Source: Hymenobacter arizonensis
Lineage (GTDB): Bacteria; Bacteroidota; Bacteroidia; Cytophagales; Hymenobacteraceae
Length of the DNA stretch: 64,000 nucleotides
NCBI RefSeq assembly: GCF_900115775.1
Contig: NZ_FOXS01000006.1
Location: 124,001-188,000 of the forward strand
Direction: 5' to 3'
In this document: positions 8,631 to 17,740 of the stretch, piece after piece
Numbering within the stretch: the first letter of the stretch is position 1
How the letters are laid out: the number at the start of each line of letters is the position of its first letter
The notes under the pieces: model-generated
Seen by the model: only the letters and a program-made list of their open reading frames with translations
Database searches by the model: none
What the model was told of the DNA's origin: nothing
Made by a program: the position numbers and the translations under genes

Positions 8631-9848
8631 CTACTCGTTTGCCAGCAGCTGCGCACACTGCCGGGCAATTTCCAACTCCTCACTGGTAGGAATAACCAAG
8701 ATTCGGACCTTTGAATCCGGCCCGCTCAAATCGCGCAAGCCCGGAGCCCGCTCCTGGTTTTTAACCTCATCCAGCTGCAGCCCGAAGAACTCCATATCCT
8801 GGCACACACGGGCGCGCACCATGGCATCATTCTCCCCTACCCCTGCCGTGAACACAATGGCATCCAGCCCATTCAGCGTAGCCGTGTAGGCGCCAATGTA
8901 TTGGCGGATACGGTAGCAATACAAGTCGTAGGCCAAGGTGGCGCGGGCATCACCAACGGCCAGGGCCTGCCCGATATCGCGCATGTCGTTGGAACCAGCC
9001 AGGCCCAGCATCCCGCTTTGCTTGTTGAGCAGGGTGCTCACCTGTTCGGCAGAGTAGCCCAGTTGCCCCTGCAAGTGCAGCAGCACCGAAGGGTCGATGT
9101 CGCCGGAGCGGGTGCCCATCACCAGGCCTCCCAGCGGGCCAAACCCCATGGTGGTGTCCAGCGACCGGCCGCCGCGCACCGCCGCCATGCTGCACCCGTT
9201 GCCGAGGTGAATAGTGATGAGCCGGGCATCGGGCTGGCTTAGGTAGGTGGCGGCTTGTGCGGCCACAAACTGGTGGCTAGTGCCGTGAAAACCGTATTTG
9301 CGAAGGCGCTGCTCCTCATACAGCGCCGTGGGCAAGGCGTAGCGATACGCGTATTCGGGCATGGTCTGGTGAAAAGCCGTGTCGAACACTGCCACCTGCT
9401 GGGCGTGGATAAATAGCCGCTCCGCCACTTCAATACCCAGATAATTGGCGGGGTTGTGCAAGGGCACCAGCACAAACAGCCGCTTAATTTCCGCCTTCAC
9501 TTCCTCCGTGATGAGTGCCGTGGCGGCAAAGACTTCGCCGCCGTGCACCACGCGGTGCCCCACCACGGCAATCTCGCCCGGGTCTTGAATCACGCCGCCG
9601 GGCTGCTCCGTGAGCAAGCGCACCACTTCTCGCAGGCCAACTTCGTGGTCGGGCAGCGGGAGCGTGTGGAATTGCTCAGTCGGCGGATTGCCTTCGGGAG
9701 CCTGCGGGTCGAAAACCTTGTGGCGAATAGTGGCCTGCTCAGAGCCAATACGCTCTACCAAGCCGCTGCATACCGGTTGCTCGGCCGGCCACCGGAAAAG
9801 CTGGTACTTGATGGAACTGCTGCCGGAGTTGACGACGAAAATGTTCAT
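8631..9848 (-). CDS. ackA: Acetate kinase
   Basis: A 405-residue cytoplasmic enzyme of the ASKHA fold that interconverts acetyl phosphate plus ADP with acetate plus ATP. Expected motifs are present: NSGSSSIKY at 7-15, GHRVVHGG with Arg99, FDTAFH with Asp156, GFHGTSH with His188, the phosphate-binding HLGNGCS near 214, GTRSGD with Arg247 and a C-terminal TSEELEIAR with the metal-binding Glu. Length is as usual for the family. It follows pta on the same strand with a 112-base gap that contains a REP-like pair; this may separate the two messages or trim the transcript. Confidence 0.97.
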   Translation of the reverse strand: MNIFVVNSGSSSIKYQLFRWPAEQPVCSGLVERIGSEQATIRHKVFDPQAPEGNPPTEQFHTLPLPDHEVGLREVVRLLTEQPGGVIQDPGEIAVVGHRVVHGGEVFAATALITEEVKAEIKRLFVLVPLHNPANYLGIEVAERLFIHAQQVAVFDTAFHQTMPEYAYRYALPTALYEEQRLRKYGFHGTSHQFVAAQAATYLSQPDARLITIHLGNGCSMAAVRGGRSLDTTMGFGPLGGLVMGTRSGDIDPSVLLHLQGQLGYSAEQVSTLLNKQSGMLGLAGSNDMRDIGQALAVGDARATLAYDLYCYRIRQYIGAYTATLNGLDAIVFTAGVGENDAMVRARVCQDMEFFGLQLDEVKNQERAPGLRDLSGPDSKVRILVIPTSEELEIARQCAQLLANE

Positions 9849-9877
9849 GAGGAATTATTATGCAGGCATAATGGCAA

Positions 9878-9953
9878 GTAGCGTGGACTTTGTGAGTCCG
9901 CGCGTGAACGATACCTGAACGAGCCACGCGCGGACTCACAGAGTCCACGCTAC
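9878..9953. repeat. GTAG-family REPIN-like inverted pair (copy C1)
   Basis: Two 29-base arms (9878-9906 and 9925-9953) in inverted orientation with one mismatch. Each begins GTAGCG and contains a hairpin with stem GGACT/AGTCC, followed by GCGCG. The spacer contains GAACGATA, which recurs in the copies at 27049-27149 and 51074-51190. The GTAG head plus hairpin is the hallmark of REP sequences linked to RAYT transposases. Confidence 0.9.
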
Positions 9954-9960
9954 TTACACG

Positions 9961-12057
9961 CTACCCCTGCTGGCTCTGAATGGCGGTTATCACTACCGTG
10001 TTGAAAATATCATCCACTGTGCAGCCACGGCTGAGGTCGTTCACTGGCTTATTCAAACCCTGCAGCACGGGGCCAATAGCCAAAGCGCCCGTTTCGCGCT
10101 GCACGGCCTTGTAGGTATTATTCCCTGTGTTCAAATCCGGAAAAATGAGCACGCTGGCTTGGCCGGCTACTTCGGAATCCGGCAGCTTCTGGCGACCCAC
10201 CAATGGGTCCACCGCCGCGTCGTACTGAATAGGGCCTTCTACTTTCAAGTCGGGGCGTTTCTGGCGCACCAGTTCGGTGGCTTGGCGCACCTTCTCTACA
10301 TCGGCCCCGGCACCGGACGTGCCCGAGGAGTAGGAAAGCATGGCCACCCGCGGCTCAATGCCAAAGGCCCGGCTGCTTTCGGCCGAGGAAATGGCGATTT
10401 CGGCCAGCTGCTCGGCCGTGGGGTTGGGGTTCACGGCGCAGTCGCCGAACACGGCCACGCGGTCGGGCAGGCACATGAAAAACACCGACGACACTACCGA
10501 CACGCCCGGCTTGGTTTTGATGAACTGCAAGGCCGGCCGGATAGTGTGCTGCGTGGTGTGTACCGCCCCGGATACCATACCGTCGGCATGGCCCTTATAT
10601 ACCATCATCGAGCCGAAGTAGGACACGTCGCGCAGCAGGTCGCGGGCCATGTCTTGGTTCACGCCTTTGTCTTTGCGCAGCTCGTAAAAAGTCTCCACAT
10701 AATCGGCATACTCCTCGGAATTAACCGGGTCGACGATGCGCAAATGGCCTGCGGGCAGGTTCAGGCCCAGGCGTTTGGCTGAGGCTGCTACTTCGGCCGG
10801 GTCGCCGAGAATAGTCAGGTCCACTATGTCTTGATGCAGCAGCTGGGCGGCGGCCCGCAGAATGCGGTCGTCGTTGCCCTCCGGCAGCACTATGTGGCGG
10901 CGCGAGCGTTTGGCCCACTGCAGCAGCCGGTACTGAAACATGTGCGGCGTAATGCCCTCGGACTGGAAGCTGACCAGCTTTTCCTCCAGCACCCGCACGT
11001 CCACGTAACGCTCGAAGGTGTTGATGGCCAGCTGAATTTTCTTCGGGTTCTCGGGCGAAATGCGGGATTTGATGTTCGCCACCCGTGTCGTCGTTTCGAA
11101 GCTGCCCATGGGCACCGCCAGAATGGGAATCGCCACGCTCGGCAGGCCTTCCAGCAGGCGCATGATGGGCGGGTCGGGCTCGGAACCGGCCGTGAGCACC
11201 ATGCCCACCACGCGCGGGTAGCTCACCGACATGTTGGCCTGCAACGCCGCCAAAATGATGTCGCCGCGGTCGCCAGGCGTCACTATCAGCACGTTTTCCT
11301 TCAGGTAGTTCAGAAACTGCGGCACCTGCATGGCCCCGATAATGTAGTTGTCGACTTGGTTGCTCAGTCCTTCTTCCCCAAAAAGCAGCTTGCCGCCCAG
11401 CCCGGCCTGAATTTCGCGCATGGTAGGGTTCAGCAGGTTGCGGTCTTCGGGGATGACGGCCAGCAACACGTCTGACGGGAGCTGGGCGCGCAGCAGCGCC
11501 TGCACGTCCTCGGCCTGGGCCGGCACCACGCGGTTGGCCACCACCAGCAGAACGGGCACCTCGCGGCCCTCAAAATTGCGCAGCAGCGTGAGCACCGAGC
11601 TCACCATCTGGGCCGTGCTTTTGCCCTCGCCCGACACCACTAGCACCACCGGCACGCCCAGATTTTTGGCAATCGACACGTTGGCATCGAACTCAAACGC
11701 GGTGCCCGGCCCAAGGAAGTCGCTGCCCTCTACCACCGTGAAATCGTAGTTGTCTTCCCAGTGCTTGAACTTGCGAATCACTGCGTCAATCAGCTCGCCC
11801 TGGGCATCGGCTTCGAAGAGCCGCAGGGCTTCCGGGCGAGTGAAAGCGTAGGTATCGGCGTAGGGCAACGGCAGTTTGAAGTGCCGCGTAATGGTGTCGA
11901 TGTGCGGGTCGGGGCCCTGGGCGGGCTCGTAGTCGATGATGGGCTTGAAGTACCCCACCCGGCGGGCTTGGCCCAGCAGCATGTTCACCAGGCCCAGCGC
12001 AATCAGGGATTTGCCGCTGTTGGGCTCGGCGGCGGCAATAAAAACGGCTTTCGTCAT
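9961..12057 (-). CDS. pta: Phosphate acetyltransferase
   Basis: A 698-residue enzyme that converts acetyl-CoA and phosphate to acetyl phosphate and CoA, feeding acetate kinase. ATG at 12057 (MTKAVFIAAAEPNSGKS) is chosen because the N-terminal P-loop-like domain starts there; upstream in-frame residues have no family character. Order of domains: N-terminal AAA_26-like NTPase fold with AEPNSGKS, middle DRTGG-type domain (about 205-320) and C-terminal PTA/PTB catalytic domain (about 370-695) with ILPEGNDDRI-like opening and SYSSGTSGAGAD. This long E. coli-type architecture is regulatory in other bacteria. The pta-ackA order is conserved. Confidence 0.96.
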   Translation of the reverse strand: MTKAVFIAAAEPNSGKSLIALGLVNMLLGQARRVGYFKPIIDYEPAQGPDPHIDTITRHFKLPLPYADTYAFTRPEALRLFEADAQGELIDAVIRKFKHWEDNYDFTVVEGSDFLGPGTAFEFDANVSIAKNLGVPVVLVVSGEGKSTAQMVSSVLTLLRNFEGREVPVLLVVANRVVPAQAEDVQALLRAQLPSDVLLAVIPEDRNLLNPTMREIQAGLGGKLLFGEEGLSNQVDNYIIGAMQVPQFLNYLKENVLIVTPGDRGDIILAALQANMSVSYPRVVGMVLTAGSEPDPPIMRLLEGLPSVAIPILAVPMGSFETTTRVANIKSRISPENPKKIQLAINTFERYVDVRVLEEKLVSFQSEGITPHMFQYRLLQWAKRSRRHIVLPEGNDDRILRAAAQLLHQDIVDLTILGDPAEVAASAKRLGLNLPAGHLRIVDPVNSEEYADYVETFYELRKDKGVNQDMARDLLRDVSYFGSMMVYKGHADGMVSGAVHTTQHTIRPALQFIKTKPGVSVVSSVFFMCLPDRVAVFGDCAVNPNPTAEQLAEIAISSAESSRAFGIEPRVAMLSYSSGTSGAGADVEKVRQATELVRQKRPDLKVEGPIQYDAAVDPLVGRQKLPDSEVAGQASVLIFPDLNTGNNTYKAVQRETGALAIGPVLQGLNKPVNDLSRGCTVDDIFNTVVITAIQSQQG

Positions 12058-12306
12058 ATCACAAGGTAACGCAGCAGCCGGGCCTAGTGTTGGCGGAACC
12101 GTGGCGGCGCGCCGCCAAATCGGCCGTATCAGTGCCACGCACCAGCCTAATTCCCTGCCCCCTCAGCAGCCAGGGCATAACCAAAAAGCCCCAGCGCAAA
12201 GGCCAGGGCTTTGGAGCAACCGGTGGTTGTGATAAACCAGCCGATTGGCTTGCATGGTATGCGTTGAAAATACGAAAAGCCTGTTCCCGTGGTTCCAGGA
12301 GCAGCT

Positions 12307-12951
12307 TTAGTGTACCTGCAACCTAGCGTAGGTGTAAGTGGTGCCGGGGTTTTTGCCGGTCCACATGCGCTTTTTCAAAATCAGGGTATTGGGAGAAATC
12401 CAGCGCACCTCATCTGGTTCCCAGGTTGCTGGGTCAACGGATGGCTCCAGCAGCCACACTTGCTGCCAATGACCCTTTTTTAAACGAAATAGCCGTATTT
12501 CATTGGGATAAACGCCGTACTCAATGCCTGCTGCTATCGACACGAAGCTTTGCATGTCGGGGGAGAAGACCGGTGCCCCGTACAGGGCTAACTGCTTTTC
12601 GCCACTACTTGGCACTAGCAATACTTGAGTTCGCTCCCAGTAATGGCCCACCAGCATATGGCTTTTGGATTGCGGCAGATACCCTTTGTACTCAAACTGT
12701 GCCTGGTCGTCACTATCGGTACCCACTCCCTTATCCTGAAAAATCTTCGCCTCCTTATCAGTGGGAATAACGATGCGACCCCGCGTCTTATTCAACGGAA
12801 AAGTCACTGCCGGATTGCTTAAAACGCTCGTTTTTCTTGCTGCTAAGTAAGTCTTCCTGGTGAGCGTAGTGAATGTGACACGCACCGGCGCTGGCTCCAA
12901 GGCGGGAGCTCTCAGTAGTAGGGCCAGCACCCAGAGCAGCAATAGTCTCAT
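12307..12951 (-). CDS. Secreted protein of unknown function
   Basis: A 214-residue protein with no family I can name. It opens with a hydrophobic signal peptide (MRLLLLWVLALLLRAPAL), so export is likely. The remainder is rich in beta-type and aromatic residues; phrases such as LYGAPVFSPDMQSFVSI, NEIRLFRLKKGHWQQVWLLEP and DEVRWISPNTLILKKR look like propeller or beta-sheet repeats used for tracking values. It is divergently transcribed from the serB-serA fusion with only about 56 bases between the starts. It could be a lineage-specific gene. Confidence 0.72.
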   Translation of the reverse strand: MRLLLLWVLALLLRAPALEPAPVRVTFTTLTRKTYLAARKTSVLSNPAVTFPLNKTRGRIVIPTDKEAKIFQDKGVGTDSDDQAQFEYKGYLPQSKSHMLVGHYWERTQVLLVPSSGEKQLALYGAPVFSPDMQSFVSIAAGIEYGVYPNEIRLFRLKKGHWQQVWLLEPSVDPATWEPDEVRWISPNTLILKKRMWTGKNPGTTYTYARLQVH

Positions 12952-12994
12952 AAAAAGCAGAGAGCTTTATGCCGTGCCAAGGTAACGCCCGACG

Positions 12995-13002
12995 CATCTT
13001 TG
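12995..13002 (+). promoter_or_regulatory. Candidate -7 box immediately before serA
   Basis: CATCTTTG matches TAnnTTTG except for its first base and lies only five bases before the ATG at 13008. If used, the message would be leaderless or nearly so. Confidence 0.35.
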
Positions 13003-13007
13003 CGCAT

Positions 13008-14909
13008 ATGTCTGCCCCCGCCGCTCCCCTGCCCTACCTCGTCTTCGACTTCGACTCCACGTTCACTCAGGTCGAAGGCCTCGATGAATTGGCCGATATC
13101 GCCCTGCAAGGCCACCCCGACCAAGCCAGCGTAGTAGCTCAAATCCGAGCCCTCACCGACCAAGGCATGGCCGGCGAAATCGGCTTTCAGGAGTCGCTGA
13201 CGCGCCGCTTGGCGCTGCTGGGCGCCAATGAAAAGCACCTCGCCCCGCTGGTGGCCCGCCTGCAAACCAAGGTGAGCGAGAGCATCCGGCGCAACGGCGA
13301 TTTTTTCCGGCAATTTGCCGACCGGATTTACGTGGTGAGCAGCGGCTTCCGCGAGTTCATTGAGCCTGTGGTGGCCGAGTTTGGCATCGCGGCCGACCAC
13401 GTGCTGGCCAACACCTTCACCTTCGACGAAGCCGGCAACATCACGGGCTGCGACCCGGCCAACGTGCTCAGCCGCGACGGCGGCAAAATCCGCCAGCTCG
13501 TGCTGCTCGACCTCGACGGCCCCGTCTACGTGCTCGGCGATGGCTACACCGACTACCAAATCCGCGAGGCCGGGCTGGCCCACCGCTTCTACGCCTACAC
13601 CGAAAACGTGGCCCGCCCCACCGTGGTGGCCCGGGCCGACGAAGTGCTGCCCACCTTTGACGAGTTTTTGTACCAATTAAAACTTCCCATGACTCTTTCG
13701 TACCCCAAAAATCGCATTAAGGTCCTGCTTCTCGAAAACCCCGATGCCCGTGCTAAAGAGCTGTTCAGCGAAGAAGGGTACCAGGTAGAAACGGTGCCTG
13801 GCGGCCTCGACGAGGACGAACTCATTCAACGGATTGAGGGCGTGAGCATTCTCGGCATCCGGTCCAAAACGCAGGTTACGGAGCGGGTTCTGGAAGCTGC
13901 CAACCGGCTGATTGCCATCGGTGCCTTCTGCATTGGCACCAACCAAATTGACGTTATGGCCGCTATGAAACGGGGCGTGGCCGTGTTCAACGCGCCTTTC
14001 TCCAACACCCGCTCGGTGGTGGAGCTGGCCTTGGGCGAAATCATCGTATTAGCCCGCCGCATCCCGGAGAAGAACCCCAAAATGCATGCAGGCGAGTGGG
14101 ACAAGTCAGCCAACGGCTCGTTCGAGATTCGCGGCAAGACGCTCGGCATTGTGGGCTACGGCAATATCGGCTCGCAGCTGTCGGTAGTAGCCGAAGCCGT
14201 GGGTATGAAGGTGGTGTATTTCGACATCGCCGAAAAGCTGCAGCTCGGCAACGCCGTGAAGTGCCGCACGCTGGAAGAACTGCTTACTAAAGCCGACGTG
14301 GTGACCCTACACATCGACGGCCGCGCCGACAACCTCAACTTTTTTGGCGCCCAGGAATTTGCGCTGATGAAGCCCGGTGCCCTATTCCTCAACAACGCCC
14401 GCGGCCACGTTGTGGACGTGCCTGCCCTAGCCGCTGCCCTGCGCTCCGGCCACCTCGGCGGCGCAGCCGTCGATGTATTCCCCTACGAGCCCAAAACCAA
14501 TAACGAGAGCTTCGAAAACGAGCTCCGCGGCCTGCCCAATGTGCTGCTTACGCCGCACATCGGCGGCAGCACGGCCGAGGCCCAGCGCAACATCGCCGAG
14601 TTTGTGCCCGAGCGCATTATGGCCTACATCAACGCCGGCAACACCCAGCAGTCGGTCAATTTCCCGAATATTCAGCTGCCGGTGCAGCAAGCTCACCGCC
14701 TCATTCACATCCACGCCAACGTGCCGGGCGTGCTGGCCAAAATCAACAACGTGCTGGCCGCTCATCACGTCAACATCCTAGGTCAGTACTTAAAAACCAA
14801 CGAGCTGATTGGCTACGTGATAACGGACATCAATAGAGAGTACGACCAGGAAGTTATCAAGGCGCTACGGGGGGTAGAGGATACCATCAAGTTCCGGGTG
14901 TTGTACTAA
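13008..14909 (+). CDS. serA: Bifunctional phosphoserine phosphatase / D-3-phosphoglycerate dehydrogenase
   Basis: A 633-residue fusion of two serine-biosynthesis enzymes. Residues 1-227 are a HAD-type phosphoserine phosphatase: motif I VFDFDST (Asp14, Asp16), motif II VVSSGF and motif IV LGDGYTDYQIREAG. Residues 228-633 are phosphoglycerate dehydrogenase: NAD-binding GIVGYGNIGSQ, catalytic-region NNARGHVVD and TPHIGGST, and a C-terminal ACT domain (IHANVPGVLAKINNVLAAHHVNI is its start, near 555) for serine feedback. ATG at 13008 is preferred to an upstream in-frame ATG because the HAD domain begins at once. The first and last steps of the pathway are thus joined, while serC is not nearby. An internal ATG at 13689 could in principle start the dehydrogenase alone. 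Confidence 0.94.
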   Translation: MSAPAAPLPYLVFDFDSTFTQVEGLDELADIALQGHPDQASVVAQIRALTDQGMAGEIGFQESLTRRLALLGANEKHLAPLVARLQTKVSESIRRNGDFFRQFADRIYVVSSGFREFIEPVVAEFGIAADHVLANTFTFDEAGNITGCDPANVLSRDGGKIRQLVLLDLDGPVYVLGDGYTDYQIREAGLAHRFYAYTENVARPTVVARADEVLPTFDEFLYQLKLPMTLSYPKNRIKVLLLENPDARAKELFSEEGYQVETVPGGLDEDELIQRIEGVSILGIRSKTQVTERVLEAANRLIAIGAFCIGTNQIDVMAAMKRGVAVFNAPFSNTRSVVELALGEIIVLARRIPEKNPKMHAGEWDKSANGSFEIRGKTLGIVGYGNIGSQLSVVAEAVGMKVVYFDIAEKLQLGNAVKCRTLEELLTKADVVTLHIDGRADNLNFFGAQEFALMKPGALFLNNARGHVVDVPALAAALRSGHLGGAAVDVFPYEPKTNNESFENELRGLPNVLLTPHIGGSTAEAQRNIAEFVPERIMAYINAGNTQQSVNFPNIQLPVQQAHRLIHIHANVPGVLAKINNVLAAHHVNILGQYLKTNELIGYVITDINREYDQEVIKALRGVEDTIKFRVLY

Positions 14910-15104
14910 TCTCCAGCAGCAGGGCACAGCACTAGCGGCTGTCTAGAACGCACGCAGTGCGCACCACTGCCGGCCACGAAGACGAAAGCCCGAGGGCCGT
15001 GTGCGTATGTCCTCTTCAGTTCATCTACTGTTCATCTATATGTAAACGGGAAGAAATAGTGCATTTCGTATTTGCCGCCTCAACCAAAGGCTCAAAAGGC
15101 ACCT

Positions 15105-16823
15105 ATGAAACACACACCTACTTTCCTGTTTGCGGCCCTGCTGGGCGGCGGACAAGTCTTGGCGCAGGGCAACTCTGCAAACAAAGCCACGGCCGACATC
15201 AGCCAGTTTACGTCGGTGCGCCCCTCTACTCAGGCGCAGGGGCTGCGCATTCCCGCCACGCACACTTTCCAATTGTTGGTGCAAGGCGGCGCTCCGTATT
15301 CGGAGGCCGCCGATGGCGTGGTGAAAGAGAGCTTCGATTTCACGGGCTACGTACCCGCCTACAGCGGCAACTCCGCCGGGCAGGGCAACAGCGCCTTTGG
15401 CCAGAACCACAATGCCAAAGGCTACCTGTCCATCAACCACGAAGGCTCCTCCACCGCTACCTCCGGCGTGAGCATGCTGAGCCTGGACTTTAACACGGCC
15501 ACCCGCCTATGGGACGTGACGGCCAAAAACGCCGTTGACTTCCGCTCGGTGGTGGGCACCTTCAACAACTGCTCGGGTGGCGTTACGCCCTGGCGTACGG
15601 TGGTTACCTGCGAAGAAAACACGCCCACGGCCCCCACCGACAGCAACCGCGACGGCTACCTGGACTTTGGCTGGAACGTGGAAATTGACCCAGCCACTCA
15701 CTCGGTTATCGACCAGGACGGCGACGGCACGCCCGACAAGCTCTGGCGCATGGGCCGCATCAAGCACGAAAACATCGTGGTGGCCCCCGACAACCGCACC
15801 GTGTACGAAGGCGCCGACGACGGCTCCTCCAACAGCTTCGTGTATAAGTACGTGAGCGACGAAGCCGGCAAGCTGGCCAATGGCGCGCTGTACGTACTAA
15901 AGCTGAACGGCACCGTGGCAGCCGCCACCTCTGGCGTATGGCTGCGCGTGCCGAACACCACGCCCGCCGAGTGCAGCAACACCACTGTTCTGGCGCGGGC
16001 CTTGGGCGCCACGAGCTTCAACGGCGTCGAAGACATCGAAATCAACCCGCTGACCCACCAGATTTATTTTACGGCCAAGGGCCCCGGCACCGTTTACCGC
16101 TTCACCGATTCGGGCACGGACGGCACGACCATCAGTGATTTTGCCATTTTCGCGGGCAACACACCCACGAATCCCAACGTGGCTTATGCCATCAACTACG
16201 GTTCCGGCGTGGTGTCGGAGTTGTGGCGCACGGGCGCCGACAACCTGACCTTCGACTCCAAAGGCAACCTCTACGTGCTGCAGGACGGCGGCCGCAACCA
16301 CGTCTGGATGATTCGGCCCTCGCACACGCAAGCCGCCCCCGCCGTGGAGCTGTTTGCGGTGACGCCCGCCGGCTGCGAGCCCACGGGCATGACCTTCTCG
16401 CCTGATGAGCAGTTCATGTTCATCTCCATGCAGAACCCCAGCGCCAGCAACACCGAAGCCACCACCGACGCTGCAGGTCAGACGGTGGTTTTCAATAGGT
16501 CCTCGGCCCTGGTTATTGGCCGCAAGGAGGCTTTCGGCAAATCCAACGACAAGAACAAAGGAGCCGAGCTGCTGCTAGCCGACGTGTACCCCAACCCCGT
16601 GAGCGGCCCGGAGCTGTCGTTGCAAGTGACGCATTCCCAGAAAGAAGAAGCTATGGTACAAGTCTTCAACCGTTTGGGCACGCCCGTACTGGAGCAGTCC
16701 TTCGAGCTTACTAAGGGCGTGAATACCCTGCGCCTGCCAGTTAGCGAGCTACGCAACGAGCAGTACTACTTGGTCATCAAGACGGCTACTTCTACCACCA
16801 CCCGTTCCTTCATTAAGCAGTGA
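15105..16823 (+). CDS. PhoX-like phosphatase (DUF839) with type IX secretion tail
   Basis: A 572-residue exported protein. ATG at 15105 opens a signal peptide (cleavage near VLAQG). Residues 100-480 are the DUF839/PhoX propeller: NCSGGVTPWRTVVTCEEN (Cys156 to Asn172) and GRIKHENIVV with His221 and Glu222 match metal- and phosphate-site motifs of PhoX alkaline phosphatases, which use iron and calcium. The last 80 residues, starting at ADVYPNPVSGPELSL, are a T9SS type A sorting domain, so the protein is likely moved across the outer membrane. Its stop codon overlaps the GTG start of the LRR gene, implying coupled translation. Phosphatase activity is inferred from the family. Confidence 0.88.
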   Translation: MKHTPTFLFAALLGGGQVLAQGNSANKATADISQFTSVRPSTQAQGLRIPATHTFQLLVQGGAPYSEAADGVVKESFDFTGYVPAYSGNSAGQGNSAFGQNHNAKGYLSINHEGSSTATSGVSMLSLDFNTATRLWDVTAKNAVDFRSVVGTFNNCSGGVTPWRTVVTCEENTPTAPTDSNRDGYLDFGWNVEIDPATHSVIDQDGDGTPDKLWRMGRIKHENIVVAPDNRTVYEGADDGSSNSFVYKYVSDEAGKLANGALYVLKLNGTVAAATSGVWLRVPNTTPAECSNTTVLARALGATSFNGVEDIEINPLTHQIYFTAKGPGTVYRFTDSGTDGTTISDFAIFAGNTPTNPNVAYAINYGSGVVSELWRTGADNLTFDSKGNLYVLQDGGRNHVWMIRPSHTQAAPAVELFAVTPAGCEPTGMTFSPDEQFMFISMQNPSASNTEATTDAAGQTVVFNRSSALVIGRKEAFGKSNDKNKGAELLLADVYPNPVSGPELSLQVTHSQKEEAMVQVFNRLGTPVLEQSFELTKGVNTLRLPVSELRNEQYYLVIKTATSTTTRSFIKQ

Positions 16824-17740
16824 GGTCGGGTCGACTTTTCATTACGCTAATCTTCAGTGTTGCCCTGCAAAGTTTGCAGGGCAACACCTGTTTGGCGCAA
16901 TGCGCAACGCCAGCGGCCTTCACGCTGGCCGATGCGCTCAGCCGCCCGTCCTGCATCCGGGAGTTGAACGTGCGCGGCCAAAGCCTGGAGCTGCTGCCCG
17001 CCAGCGTAGCGCAGCTGCCCCGGCTGCACCGCCTCTATGCGCACGAAAACCACCTGCGTCAGCTGCCCGAAGCCCTCACCCAGCTCGATAGCCTGCGGGT
17101 GCTGTTCCTGAACAAAAACGGCCTGCTGGCCCTGCCAGCCTCCCTCGGCAACCTGCACCGGCTGCAGCAGCTGCAAATCGACCAGAACAACCTCACCGAA
17201 CTCCCGCCCAGCATCGCCGGGCTGGATAGCCTACGCTTCCTGGTGGGTAGCTACAACAACTTCACGTCGCTGCCGGAGCAATTGGGCGAGCTGCCGGCAC
17301 TCGAATACGTCGATATTTCCAACAACCAGCTGCTTTACCTGCCCGAGTCGCTGCGGAAGCTGCACGCCCTGCGCTACGCCTACCTCAACGACAACAAGCT
17401 GCAGAGCCTGCCCGACGAGCTGGGGGCGCTCGGCAAGCTGGAAGAACTGAACGTGTCGAACAATCAGCTCGACCAGCTTCCGGCCAGCCTGGGCGGCTGC
17501 CAGGCCCTGAAAGTGCTGATTGTGTCCGGCAATCAGCTCAAGGCCCTGCCCAAAAGCCTGGGCCAGCTGCGCAACCTGGAAATTCTGATTGCCAACGACA
17601 ACCAGCTCACGGCCCTGCCCCGCTCGGTAAGCAAGCTCAAAAAGCTGAAGACGGTCATCGTCACGAACAACGCCTTTACCCCCGAAGCCCGCCGGCAGGC
17701 CATGGCCGCGCTGCCGGGTGCCACCATCTATTTCCAATGA
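16820..17740 (+). CDS. Secreted leucine-rich-repeat protein
   Basis: A 306-residue exported LRR protein. Translation starts at GTG 16820, overlapping the PhoX stop (GTGA), and ends in an ATGA overlap with the peroxidase gene. A signal peptide (LFITLIFSVALQSLQGNTCLAQ) is followed by about ten 23-residue repeats of the form LxxLxxLxLxxNxLxxLPxxL, from about residue 45 to 285. LRR arrays usually bind other proteins. No catalytic domain is visible. Tight coupling to a phosphatase and a haem peroxidase suggests that it acts with one of them at the cell surface, but its partner is unknown. Confidence 0.9.
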   Translation: MRSGRLFITLIFSVALQSLQGNTCLAQCATPAAFTLADALSRPSCIRELNVRGQSLELLPASVAQLPRLHRLYAHENHLRQLPEALTQLDSLRVLFLNKNGLLALPASLGNLHRLQQLQIDQNNLTELPPSIAGLDSLRFLVGSYNNFTSLPEQLGELPALEYVDISNNQLLYLPESLRKLHALRYAYLNDNKLQSLPDELGALGKLEELNVSNNQLDQLPASLGGCQALKVLIVSGNQLKALPKSLGQLRNLEILIANDNQLTALPRSVSKLKKLKTVIVTNNAFTPEARRQAMAALPGATIYFQ

